This document shows positions 36,861 through 49,280 of a stretch of 64,000 nt of DNA, piece by piece. Position 1 is the stretch's first letter; every line of letters starts with the position of its first letter. The stretch lies in assembly GCA_013399695.1 (NCBI GenBank), contig VXAU01002296.1, positions 850,406 through 914,405 on the forward strand, written 5' to 3'. The notes under the pieces are model-generated. The model worked only from the letters and a program-made list of their open reading frames with translations. It searched no databases and was not told where the DNA came from. This stretch comes from Formicarius rufipectus (taxonomy: Eukaryota; Chordata; Aves; Passeriformes; Formicariidae). Both the position numbers and the translations under genes were made by a program.

Positions 36861-37708
36861 CTACTGTATTCTTCAGAAGACAGACAAAGCAAAACCAGTT
36901 TATCCTAAAAAATTTCAGTGTTTATGTACTCCAGAATCATTCAAAAAATAAATATATATCTGAACCTGAGATTACAGTAGAGATGAACTCAATCTGCAAA
37001 TTGAGATTTGCTTCAGACTTAGATCTCATCCTTTGATATCCCCAGTCATTCAACACATTGCAGTGCCAATACTTGATGGTATAGTTTTGTGCTAGTGGAC
37101 AATGGGTCCCTCTGGAAGTGAATCAGGTCCTCGCAGACTCTGACTCTCTAAGGACAGAAGGGATACAGAGTAATCTGAAAATATTTACATTTTGTTTATG
37201 CTAATGACAACTTTAAATAAGGGACAGGGAGCAATATCTGGCTCCATCTATGCAGGGATGGCATACATCAGATTCTTTGAATTTGTGCTAAAATCCCTGT
37301 GATCATTCACAATAGTATCATATGTGTTCTGGTAAAAAGTACTTTTCAAATAGTTTTATGTATGAAAGTAAGTGGGCATTTTTAAAATCAGATTAGCAGA
37401 TTTGTATTTTCTATGGACCATTAAATATCATGCTCGTCCCTCAGAGACCCTTAAAGAATCTGGAATGGGTATGAAAGGTGAAAAAGCTGTGGAAATTCTA
37501 TTATCCTTATAGCCCATGTAAACTGAGTTGCAGAGAAATTTCGTGGTCTATATTTGTCACATGTACATACCAATTTCACTTTCTTTTCAAGGGAGATTGT
37601 GTACAGTAATATAAGACAATTTACAAGGAAGCCTGATGAAGTAAAATCTGTGTTAAAAGAGAATACAAGAAAGATAGTATTTTTTTCTAATCTGGACAAA
37701 CATGGGTT
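36861..37708. other. non-coding stretch
   Basis: Nothing is recognised. Confidence 0.6.
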
Positions 37709-37825
37709 CTTTTTGTTGGTTTGGTTGTTTGGGGGGTTTTTTGGGGGGGTTGGCTGTTTGGTTTTGGTTTTGTTGTTTGGTTTTTGTTTGTTTGTTTTTT
37801 TGGGTTGTTTTGTTTTGTTTTGTTN
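37709..37825 (+). repeat. G/T-rich tract ending at an ambiguous base
   Basis: The tract holds GGGGGG-TTTTTT-GGGGGGG (37731-37749) and ends in GTTTT units followed by a single N at 37825. The G runs could form a quadruplex. Confidence 0.93.
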
Positions 37826-40800
37826 CTGCTAAATGCACAGGGCACATATGTTTACAGATAGCATGAGAAAGAGCAGCAGCTGCTGTGTTTGCTGGCTCCA
37901 AGTCAGACCAAGTTACAGTGACAGAAGTGTGAGAGTTTAAACCTCTGAGGGCTTCTCTTGCCTTGCTGCTGTACTTCACCATTCATTTCAAGTCTCCCAG
38001 AGGCCTGCCCTGACTCACTCCCATGTGCTGAGGAGTGGACCAGTAATGTTTGTGACATCTTCTGATTGGATTTGGAAGTTCATTGTTTTAACACACTGCA
38101 GAGGGGCAGCAGTGTCTCAAAAATAGCGTATGTCAAGGATTATTACTGCTTTACTAGCTATGAATCTGCACAAAGTCTTCCACATTTTACTTACAATGCC
38201 ACAATTAATGCTGAAAATATTTCTGTCAAAAACCAGGTCTCAGTTGTTGCAACATTTTTCTATTCTGTTCATTCTTAACTACGTCCACATTCTTGGCTAG
38301 AGTTGAGAGTGAAGGCATTTTTGCTGCCATCCCATTGTTGATCAATTGAAAATAATAATGAAAAAAAAATGTACCAATAGCATGGTGAAATTTAATTTTA
38401 TTTTATACAATTTAAAACCTTTTAATTACCAAACACTATAAAATTATAATGCAATCAAATTAATTTTTCAGAAGAATTTGTCCCAAACTCTGTGTATCAA
38501 TAAGTCAGGTGTAGATTTCTATCATAACTTATGACTCAATATGGGAAGAAAAATGTCAGTTTGACTAACTTTCTAATCATATATGTTTCTTTCTGTCATC
38601 TTCCATCTTGCAGAATATTGAAACCTACAAGAATGGAAATTACCTTTCCTATCTTTATCCACTGTATACTTCATAAATAAATTTTTTAAAATGTTACAAA
38701 TGGCTAGGGAGTGGACTCTACCTAGCTATCCACAGGTGGACCTATCTCCACCTATCCACAGACTTCAAAGTTATACTTTCAGTTCTGTATCATGTTTTGA
38801 CTTCAAGGTTTTTACCCTTTTGACTGCACAGTGGCCCAGGCATTGAGTCTCAGGCTGGAGTCTGAAGGCAGAGCCACGACTGAGCTTTTGCAAGGGGCCA
38901 AAGTTCAGACACAGCCCTGATTCTGGCCAACTCTAGTCAACCTTAGGGTTTTGATCTCTCTTCAAAGTAGTTTCACTCTATTGATTGTAGAACATGTTGC
39001 ATGTTGGTGCGAGGATAACACATTCTGGATCTTCTGATTGGGGTCAGTTTGCAACAAAAAGTGCTACTTTTTATAGCACTTTATGTGGTGTAGTATTACA
39101 ATTAAGTCATTTTCATCCGGATTAATCCAGCTCTTATTTGTTACATAGCAGTTGTGCCAGGAAAACCTCAAAACACCGAAATAGTACCTTTTCACGTAAT
39201 ACTAATTTGTCACTCCTCTAGTTAAACGCAGATATTTAATAACTGCCTATGAGGATAGGAAATATGACAGAACTGTGCCAGGAATTTATTCAGCATATGG
39301 TTTCATGAGGAAATCAAAAGAGGAGTATGGAGTGAAGCACCCCTAATGGCTGTAGAAGGTCTGATTCTTTTTGCTCCCTGTTGGAATTACAGGTCATTAT
39401 TTTCCTGCTTTCTTTTAACACTGAGAGAACAGTGACACATATTTGATTTTATCCTCTAATTTTCAATCACATTCTCTCCAAATGTAACAATTCCCTTCCG
39501 ACCTTTGTTGTTGCTAGAATTGTTATAATGTGTCTGCCCATATGCATGCCTAATGGTCCCTTACTTAACCTGCATCTCTGAAAATGGCTTACTAATATAT
39601 GTTTGTGTAAAGAGATAAATGTCACCTGCATTCTTCTTAATAAAGTCAAAACTAGTGAGAGATAAGGCAAACAACTGAAATGCTACTGAACAGTGGGAGA
39701 AGTTGGCTACCCACAGGTATGGTGGGATAATTATCTATCTGTCCACAATCTGTCCACAGTTGGAAATTGAGTTAATTTTATTTACTATCCCAAAGAAAAA
39801 TTGAAACCCCAAGAACAGAAGATTCTCATAAACCTCTCCAAAGAATTATAGATAAGGCCCTGCTTCAGGGTTCTCTGTCTTTATTACGCAGTATACTGCT
39901 CTGCATCTAACTCGTTATGCCAAGACCATTTACATTTGCAAGAGGCTTCAGCCCAATCTTTGAAACCTGTCTTTTCCTTTAAGAACTCCACCTAAAGATA
40001 TTTTGATAGAGTTAAATAGGCAAAATAAAAAGATTAAAGAAATCTTGTGTTGGTCATTATGTTTAGGAAAGTTTGTATGTGGTACTTTGGGGGGCAAAAT
40101 ATTTTTTTTTACTCTAATATTTCAGGTGCCTCATTATAGGTGTCAAGCACCATTTGACACATCCTAAGGTAATCTGTTTGATTTCAAGGTTAGGAGCCTT
40201 ATCCCAGCAGAATATATATTTTCCCAGGTATTCTAGTGCATTGGTAGTATTTAGGGTCCTAAAGTTGCTTTTAGTGCTTAGTTTCAGTTATTTGTGTTTT
40301 CTATCTTTGCATGCTGAAAAAATGCATTGAGCAAGTTAAGAAAAGTGAAAGGATGTTCCTTACAATACTTTGTTGCTCTAGTATGTGTGTTGCCGTGCTG
40401 TGGTACTCACTAAACTCCCTTTGACTCCATCCTCCTCTTTTTTTTTTTTCCCTTCAGACCTATGTAATTCTACTCCCGTTAAGCTATTGTCATTAACATA
40501 TATTTGGCCATTTTTCCTGTTCTATTTATGAATTCAACCTTCTTGTCACACTTTACCACTGTTATGGAGTACTTTTGTCTTGGTAAAGCACTAACATTTC
40601 TTCATTTACACTGAGATATCTACAAGAAAACTCTATCAGGAAAGGCAGCTAGAAGTTATTTCTGTACATGACTAACACTTAAACTTTGTGTAGTTAAACC
40701 TCCGCAAAAATTGTACTGTTTTGATTTGCAGATGATTTTTAAGTTTAAGGAAAAAAACGTCAATCATTGCATAATCATGTGCAAACATATTTTAAATCTG

Positions 40801-43148
40801 TAGGATACACACCTGTGTTTTGTCTTTGTTGTTAAACCAATATTCCCCTTTCCCTGCTTGACCTTAGTGGAGCCTGATAGGCAGATGGTGGCAAGCTCTA
40901 AGGAAGTAGGGACAATGTTACCTGCTCAAGACTGTCAATCCATTTACTTTCATATCTTGTTCCTCTTGTTTCTAATCATTGCCTATGAGTCTTTCTTCCT
41001 TGATGATTGTTTGTGCTTATGTTCCTTCACTTGGATTGTAAACACCTTTTAGCAAGGATTTTCAGGTTGGGAGCTCTGTGCTCCTTTTCTCCCTTTTCGG
41101 TGTAACTCTAATGTAGAAAACATAACTGAGGTTGCCAAGAAGGTTGTAAGTTCTGAATGTCAGTTACTTTCATTCTTTTTTTCTTTTTAAATGGAGCATT
41201 TCTATTCCAAATAGACTATCATTACAGAAGTAACTTTAACACTTCATAAAGCACAAATCCTCTTCTTTGCCTTCTCTGCATGGTCTCCAATATCAAATGC
41301 TCCCTTTCTTGTATTTTTGTCCCCAAAAGGTCGTTAAGAATGAGACCTCTCTGGATCCCACATGAATTTCTTTTTTCAACACCCAGAGCTGGTTAATAAC
41401 CTAGTCAAGTCTTTCTTTTGTGACTACTGTTTATTTGCTCCCATATATTCTATATATTGATGGGAACCTCAATATAATTCAGGCTGTGTAGCATCTGATT
41501 GTAACAGAATGATTTTCACTCCCAGAAATCAGCACATCAAAGCAGACACAGATCAATAATACTTTCCACTTCCTATCTGTGGATAGTGTTGCAGGTTTCT
41601 GTTCAACAGCCATAAGAAAATGCCTACAAAAATCCAGACAGTGATCACTAAGTAGCAAATACAGAATCAAACAACTGGCACAGTACCTGGCACATGAAGT
41701 ATCACTGGAAGTGCAAGTTGTTGGTTCTTTGCAAAAGAAAGTTGAAGTGTGTATCATTAAGAGCCTTTTTTCCCCCTTCTCTTGGGCTCCTTCACACAGT
41801 GCTATTCTCTCTTTTTATACCATAGCTCTGATAGTGAATGCTTCCAGTCCCAGCTAGTCATCACAGGACACAAACATTAAATGAAAACTTTTTCAATTAA
41901 ATTTTATGTTGGTTGATCAGCCAGAAGTGGGAAATATTTAGGTGAATGTGAGTAGTGGGTATCTGGATGGCAATTAGTGTCAACTTCCAATACCCTGAGG
42001 CAGGGACTCAAATATTTCACCTGTGGAGGAGGGGGTCAGGGGTTTTTCATCCATTCTTTTCTTTTCCTTTTAATTCCCTAACTCCCATAATCTGGCAATG
42101 TATTATGCAGCACAGACCAGGAAGGTGGGCTGCAGTAAATGCTGCTTTATGGATCAAGCAGTAGGAAGTGCTATACTCTTCCCCCCAGAGACTGAAAGCT
42201 TTACATCAATCAGCATACTGACAATGACTGCTTTTGAACTTACCTGTAGTAGAGCAGTGTGGAAAATCATTATCCAGCATTCAATTTTTTTTTTTTTTTT
42301 AAGAACACACATAATTTGAACACTGAAGCACCATACGGCCATTTTGTCTGACTCTGAGCACCTTTTTGATTGATCACCTCTCTCTGTGCCACAAGGAGGA
42401 GACAGGATATATTCTTTGCCTTTCGCATGTAGTGTCCAAATAATCTCACATACTATAAAGAAATGTGAGAAAATTTGTGCCATCAGCATTTTTGTAAAAT
42501 TAAATATATCATGAAATGTTCTAATTCTCATTAAGCATGAAAAACATTAAGCATGTACCACACCAACTCAAGGGGTGACAAATACAAAATGTAGTGCTGT
42601 GGTATAAATTCAGGTCTTAATCTTGTTTTGCTGTGAATGATGTGATGGTATATGGTCTTGGGAATGATGCAAGGGTACAAATATGGAATCTAGTGATTAT
42701 TAATTTGGAGGTTTCATAACAGATATTTTCTTGCAGAACCAAGAATGTACTCTGTTTATGTCTGAATTCATTTCACTACAGGATTAAGACTGTCATAAAT
42801 AGGACCAATACCATAGAGAGCTCTGTTTAGCTTCAGTTTCTTCATGTGAAATAATGCTGCATGGACTGAAAACAGTGGCAAGAATCTAAAAGCAATTACA
42901 CACTGTTCTGATTAGGGAAAATCCAGCTTCCATCTTCACAGCAAGTAGGCAGCTTCATCTTTTTTGAAAAACAGATTATTTCACATCTTCTTTTTTTAAA
43001 TAGGTTCTCTCTTGCTAGTTATCGAATCTGTATTCAGAAAATAGAAGTGGTGTCTTTAGTCACTCTTGGTCCTCATCCAGACCAAGATAAAAAAGGCTCT
43101 TAATTTCCTATCTTCTTTTCAGTGATAGTCATTGCATAGCCTCTTCTA
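37826..43148. other. non-coding stretch
   Basis: No gene or clear transposon is seen. The segment 38701-38762 has CTATCCACAG twice. The segment 40858-41080 is more balanced and ends in GGATTGTAAACACC, vaguely like the ends of old L3 or MIR-type repeats. A T run lies at 42286-42301. Confidence 0.55.
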
Positions 43149-43188
43149 TTTTTTTTTTGTTTTGTTTTGGTTTTTGGGTTTTTTTTGG
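43149..43188 (+). repeat. G/T-rich low-complexity tract
   Basis: T runs are broken by GTTTTG, GG and GGG. Confidence 0.9.
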
Positions 43189-43472
43189 AAGCATCTGTTG
43201 ATATGGTTCTATATTTTTTAATTGCTCTATATTTCCTTACGCAATTCAGTGTTCAGGTCCTGTGAAGTTTGACTCTTCATCCATTTTAAGATTTAAAAAA
43301 CCATGTGGAAGCTTGTTATCTTTATTAATTTCATTTATTTCTGTGGTTGGATTTAAGATATTTCTTAAAAACAATCTTGCTCTAATAGTCCAGGACTCTG
43401 CCTTCTTCTCAGTATTTTGTGTATCTCTGGTCTAAAGCTATACTTTAAAAAAGCCATTATTTCTGAGACAAA

Positions 43473-43514
43473 TCTAGTGGCAAGTCTTCTAGTGACAAAC
43501 CTTCTAGTGATCTG
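43473..43514 (+). repeat. short degenerate tandem repeat
   Basis: Three imperfect copies of CTTCTAGTGACAA: the first is altered, the second complete and the third truncated (CTTCTAGTGATC). Confidence 0.65.
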
Positions 43515-44924
43515 CATTGTTCTTTGAACTTCATCTAGGCAACTGTTCAGATCAAACCGCAAAGCCTACCTCGTTACTGATACTTGCTCCACTCATGCTG
43601 TAATTATTTCTTGGTCCCACTAGAAATAGGAAGGCTGAGGGAAAAAACTGAAAAGGAAGGAAAGAAAGGTTAAAATATTTCAGGGCAGTGAGTTATGAAT
43701 GATTTGTATCTTGGAAGGAACTTTCTGTAAGTTTTAAGTTTTTACATTGCATTTGAATTCTATAGAAGCAAGTGATAGTAAGATTTCCCCAGCTCAGGAG
43801 AGAATCCTGAAGTTTAATACAGTTTCATACAGTCCTGCAAACACCCTTAAAAGTCTACTACTCAGTGACCATCCTTTTGACTGAGGAGACATTAAAATTA
43901 CTGTTATGCAATTGTCTGACAAGTTTGTTTTGTGTTTCAGCCAGAAGATATCATCCCAAAGTGATAATACACTTTGTCCATTTGCGGTCTTCTTCTTTTG
44001 TCTTCTTTGAAATCAGTGGCAGTACTGTCAGCCTAAGGATTATACAATCTTTCATTCCCAAAGTCTGTAAGCATCACTGAGTTTTAACTGTCCTTATCAC
44101 ATTAGATCAAAACTTTGATCAAAAGTAAAGTGTCAGAAAATATCAGACATACTTTCTAAATGCGATATGAGACTATTGGCTAACATGTAAAAATTATCTT
44201 TTACCTCTTTCTGTTTTCACATTAATGTTTTTTGTCTCAGAGCTGAATGTGCGCAGAGATGACATCAGTACATGTCCTATTCTGTTTTAACCTTGCAGAA
44301 TAATGGCAATGGTTTTATGTAGTGCTTTCACTTTGCACTCAGTAATGCTGAGAACCTAAAATAACAGAAATTAGTTAACAAGTGCCTTTCTGTAAAATGT
44401 CAAACACAGCTCTTCCCACTTAATTTTGCTGAGAAGAATATCAGCTTTTTACAAGGCATGTAGGCATGTGTGTTCTCTGTGTGTTGCTCCTTGGTTTAAC
44501 ATTGTTTGGCTTCATTTGAATGTGTGAGCACTGAAGCGGTAGGAAACAGAAGAAGGACTATTCTGCCCTCAGCCTTATTTCTTTTTAGTCTAGGTAGCAG
44601 GACATCTAATTGTTTCTTGAATGACCTCCAAGGTCTTTCTGGAATGAGATTGTTGTCTGCAATGTACAGAAGCGCATCCACACTCTATTCAGTCATTGTA
44701 ACTTAATTATAGGATGCATGTAATAATTTGGAGACAGTCAATGAATTTGACTCTCATGCAAGTCATCATGAGACTCTGGGAAATATATCCTCATGTTCAT
44801 TTACTGTAAAATATTCAGATTAATTATTTCACCTGATATTTGTACTTGTAAACTGCCAACTGAAGCTGAGGATGATAGAGAATGAGCCACCAATAACAAT
44901 TAGGTGTTGTCTGTTGTTGGCTGG
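43515..44924. other. non-coding stretch
   Basis: Nothing is recognised. A small duplication GATCAAAACTTTGATCAAAA lies at 44105-44124. Confidence 0.6.
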
Positions 44925-45160
44925 ACTTCGCGAACGAAGATCTTGGGATAAGCCTGCGCAATGGATTTTTTAAGTGAGGCACAGGGTGCGCAGAACTGGC
45001 CCCACTCCCTTTACTCCTGAGGCTCATCTTGCCACGGCCGAGCACGCTCGGACGGCGACAATGAGTTCCTCCAGGATTCGAACCGGCGTCCTCAGAGGAG
45101 GAACCGGCTCCACAGGCGGGGGCCTACGCCACTCGGCCAATGCCCGCCGCCTCTCAAGTG
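44925..45160 (-). mobile_element. probable tRNA-derived SINE or tRNA pseudogene
   Basis: On the minus strand an A box TGGCCGAGTGG (45139-45129) is followed 44 bases later by a B box GGTTCGAATCC (45084-45074). This is the internal RNA polymerase III promoter of tRNAs and tRNA-derived SINEs. The A box form and the long variable region suit a Ser/Leu-type tRNA. A D-arm-like GGCC/GGCC pair is present, but anticodon and acceptor stems do not fold properly, so it is not a working tRNA gene. The body continues to about 44925 with several inverted repeats: CCGAGC/GCTCGG (45038-45051), CTGCGCA/TGCGCAG (44954-44960 and 44987-44993) and CTTCG-CGAA-CGAAG (44926-44939). CpG is dense, unlike the flanks. 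I cannot name the family. Confidence 0.6.
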
Positions 45161-45335
45161 TAACATACAAACAGAAAAGCAATAATGTCAGGCTGTTGAG
45201 AAATCCTGGGAGCCCACATGGGTCAGAGCACCAGGGGAAGACCTCGCCTTGTCCTCTCTGCCACCGAATGACACAAACGTGGCACTGCAGCCACGCCTGT
45301 AACACGAGCTGGGGCAGGAGGTGTTGTCTAACACT
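45161..45335. other. GC-rich flank of the SINE-like block
   Basis: The GC-richer composition continues for about 170 bases beyond the tRNA-like head and includes a CACGCCTGTAACACGAGCTG stretch. It may be part of a larger repeat into which, or together with which, the tRNA-like unit was copied. No coding sign is convincing. Confidence 0.45.
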
Positions 45336-47190
45336 GTAATGAAGGTGTTTTGATACTATGTGAGTGAAAGCTGTGTAGAATAGTTAGAATTAAAGTACAT
45401 TTGATGCTTGCCAGTTATTGTGCTCCTCTTTTCCATGATACATTAAACAGGTTTTTTTAAAGGTGTTTTTGGTCGAGTGGTAACATACATCCTGTGGTAT
45501 TTCTTTGTTGCTCTTCCTTATAACTGAAGTTTGGCAAGATAGAAGAGATATGTCACATTTCATTTCAGAAGAATGTATTCTCTTACTTGTTATTTTATGT
45601 AAAAAGCTTGATTCTCTCCACACTGATGAGCTATTAGTAATGTAACCTGCTCCACTAGAAGCAGTCAGGAATGTGTCACTGCTTTCAACAAGGGCAATCT
45701 TGCTTTAGTGTAAAATGACTCTGTTATGGAGTATTGCAGGGTCTGCTGAAGAGCCCTTTTGCTTCTGAGTATTTGTAGTGCTTGAAATTTCTGAAATCTG
45801 GGCTGGTTGATAGTTTTTAACAGTTTATTTCTGGATTATGTAAGAGTTGCACATGGTTTATATATTATTTAGTCTGTAAAGAATATTAAATTTAAGTATC
45901 TCTTTAGTGCCTCTTTAAATGCAATTTGATTACTTTTTGAAACTCAAAGTAGTATTTAATAACTGTTAGTTTTCTTTTAGAGAGTTCTTACCAAAGAAAC
46001 AGGAGTTCTTACAGCTACATGGATAATTAACTTGAAGCTTGTCTGTCTCTTGGGGGACATTAGATATGTAAATGAGGAACTTAAGTCTGAACAGGACATG
46101 CCAGGGAATCACTGAAAGTTTTATTGCACTAATGCATTGGTATTCAAGTCCTAAATGTTATAATATACTATTATAAACCACTGCATTTTAAAAAGTAAAT
46201 ATATGCATGGGTTTTTTAAATCTACTCTATAAAATCATAAAAGTATGTAGCTTTCATTTTTTAGGAGATCAGTGAAATTTTGAAACCTTCAGTAGAAAGC
46301 TTGTATTGTCATGGAAGAAATTATAGATTATAATAATTTCTTTCATTATTAAAATTTTAAATAAATAAATAATATGGCATGTAATGATCCTGCTCCCCTA
46401 TTCCATAACTGAAGCTGGCTGTACTTCAATCTATCACACAGTGTGTCATGTCATATTGAGAGCTATGCCTGGTATGGAAACTTTCCACACTATTGCACTG
46501 CTGAGAACAAAATTAAGGCTAATGTTAATCAGAAAAGTTGTTTGATACCCTTTCAAAGGTTGCTTATTTATCAACAAGCCAATTCAACATTCATCCAACA
46601 AAAGCATAAGGAACTTCACTGTTTAAGCTTTAGCAAAACCCACACATTTCCATAGAATCTGTTAATATTAACTAAGTCATCAGAGTCAGCGTCAGAGGCT
46701 AAGCAGGAAGTAGATATAAAGATTGCCAGGCCTTCATCCTCTTGAGAGGTAGCCTCTTTTTTTTTGGACTAAAGACACAGGTGGTATGAAGAACTCACGT
46801 GAGTGTTATTACTTCTGTATCCTTTCCAGAAATAGGAAGCATCCACTTTGAATGACTTGAGTGTAATGTATCTTACACATGCTATTCATAAACCCCACAT
46901 ATTCCAGATCTTAGGTAGGTTATTGCATACTACCAATACATCATTTTCTGTCTGGTGACCTAGTTGATCTCTGTGTCTGCAATGCATTTGCATAATTTAA
47001 GCATACAAACAGTATTATTTCCTTAGCACGGCTATTTGTATGTTTATAGAGATGTGCTGCAATGCTTATTTGAACTAAGCCCAATGCAGGAGGGAAGCAA
47101 ATGTTCTGGTAGTGAAGTTGTCACTCCCATCTATTGACTTACCGCAACTGTTTAAACCAGCAGTGGATGAAAGATTCAAAACAATATGAA
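45336..47190. other. AT-rich non-coding stretch
   Basis: Nothing is recognised. Confidence 0.6.
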
Positions 47191-47320
47191 ATAAAAAAAA
47201 CAACCAAACAAACAAAAAAAACACACACACAAAAACAAAAAAACAAAAACAAAAACAAAAACAAAACAAAAACAAAAACAAAAACAAAAACAAAACATCC
47301 AAAAAAATCCACAAAAAACA
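47191..47320 (-). repeat. A/C-rich tract with (CAAAAA)n
   Basis: CAAAC units, a short (CA)n and about ten CAAAA or CAAAAA units follow each other. The minus strand is T/G-rich. The Lys/Thr-rich (plus) and Phe/Cys-rich (minus) frames over it are artefacts. Confidence 0.95.
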
Positions 47321-48388
47321 CTTCCCAGTTTTCATGTACTATATTTGTTTTCATCTCATCCTGTTTTCTTGTAAGGCTTTATCTTCATTCAGATCAAGGT
47401 GACCATGTCTTATTTCTGTAGACATCATGACATCGTAATTCAGCCTACATCTACTCCAAATGCAGGCATAAATTTTCTTAAATTTGGCCAAATGTACTAA
47501 TTTTGACATTTTTACCACATGATATCTATTTTTTTATGTTTGTTATATGTTTGTTATTTATTTCAACTCATGGAATTCAAGAAGATTATAAGACATGTTA
47601 ATGTCATATACTAGAGACCTGTTAATGCTAGGAAATTTTCGTGGTCAACTGCATTTAAATTCACTGTGAAGAAAGAAAATGATGACATGTTTGATTGTTC
47701 TAGTTTGGACTAAGATTTGGATCAGACTTGCAAATGTTGCTTTCTGACTAGCTCTCTGATTCTTTTATTCTAGAATTTTTCTGCAAACATTAAGTCCATT
47801 TATGAAAATTATGCTCATTTAGTTTGGGAGCCCTTGAAATGGAACATGCAATAGTAGATTATATATTGTTTTCAATATTGATGAATTCCAGGTATGGTCT
47901 CTGTAAAATGTGAATAAATTTCTTTACATGGTTTGTGAATTTTGCCATCGGAATTCATGAAAGTAAAACTATTTGTTGTATGACAAGGTACATACTAAAC
48001 ATAGATTAGCATAGGATTGAAATGCAAGATGCAAGGGTCATAATATGCATCATTCATTTAATCTTGTATTCAATCAATTTACATCAGCTTTCTCCAAACA
48101 TGAAAAACATTATAACAAATAAAATAGAAATGAGCTCAACTAATTGACTTATTTTTATGCACCTTGTTTGTGAAACTGTCAATGAAAAATATTGATAAAG
48201 TAAAATGTTCAAATAGTGCTAATAAAATTAATAATAAACTAAGAAAAATCAAGTGCAGGGCAACATATTACTTTTATACTTGCTGATATTTTGTAAAATA
48301 TATTTATGATACATATTTTCAATCATATAAGCTGTTCTAATGTAGCGTGACAACTCTAAATACGTTCTTTAAATTTGGTTTTAAAGCT
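47321..48388. other. AT-rich non-coding stretch
   Basis: Nothing is recognised. Confidence 0.6.
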
Positions 48389-48476
48389 TGTTTTTTGTGG
48401 GGTTTCTTTGTTTGTTTTGTTATGGGGGTTTTTTGGTTTGTTTTTTTTTGTTTTTGTTTTTGTTTTTTTTTTTGTG
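48389..48476 (+). repeat. G/T-rich low-complexity tract
   Basis: The tract has GTGGGG, TATGGGGG and long T runs with single G bases, ending in GTTTTTG units. Confidence 0.93.
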
Positions 48477-49280
48477 AGAACACACTACCTTTGATTTAAT
48501 TTTTTCTGACACAGTGCCCACTGCACAGTAGAAAAAAATAAAAAAGGTGTAATTGTAGTTTTGTCCTTTACAGCACAGGACAAATAAATGTCAAAATCAA
48601 ATGGTGGTGTCCCTCAAGGGAAAATATACTTCAGTTATGAAATATTCTTCCCCAGATCCCATTGCTATTCCTATGAACACCTAGGTGAAGCTGCCTCAGG
48701 ACCTAATCAGATGCTGCTCATTTGCATATAATAAAAAATTGTGCAATGAGGTTTTAGCCCATTCTGAGGAAAAGTGCATAATGCCTCTTTAAAATGTACT
48801 GGTTTAAACACTGGTGCAACTTTGGCTCTGAATGAATAGTTTGAATAGTATATACCATCCAAGAATGAACATCTGCGTATACTGTTAGTGTCTTGTCAGC
48901 TTAGCATTGTATTTAGTAAATGTATTTGGAGGTGGCATGGTGATATTTCTTGATATAAATCAAAATATATATTGAAAAGATGGTGATATTGATAAATTAT
49001 CAGACTGTCTCAGGAATGATAATAATAATCAAGTATACAAAAAATCATTTCAATTTCTTGAAGATGAGACAGTTTTAGGGTAAAGACTCTTCTTGGGCTT
49101 TATTAGCAATCTTAATTACATTATTACTCAGGGAAAGTGAAACCCATCACTGTTATTTATAAATATGTTGTACTCCTTTGTGATATAAAATCCTGAACAG
49201 ATTGAATATGTGAATAGTCCTAAACTGCTTTTAAATTCAAGACTTGATAATCTTGGAATCTGAACAAAATGGTATGGGGT
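48477..49280. other. non-coding stretch
   Basis: No gene is seen. Confidence 0.6.

Noticed and set aside
40858..41080. Possible MIR- or L3-like end (GGATTGTAAACACC)
   Set aside because: The resemblance is too short to separate from chance.
45062..45160. Working tRNA gene (Ser/Leu type) on minus strand
   Set aside because: A and B boxes are present but the acceptor, anticodon and T stems do not pair correctly; it is listed as a tRNA-derived repeat or pseudogene.
47075..47421. Lys/Thr-rich and Phe/Cys-rich frames on both strands
   Set aside because: Produced by the (CAAAAA)n tract.
4525..48727. Octamer ATGCAAAT/ATTTGCAT at 4525, 9973, 28855, 33476, 46986 and 48720 as regulatory sites
   Set aside because: About this number is expected by chance for this composition in 64 kb.
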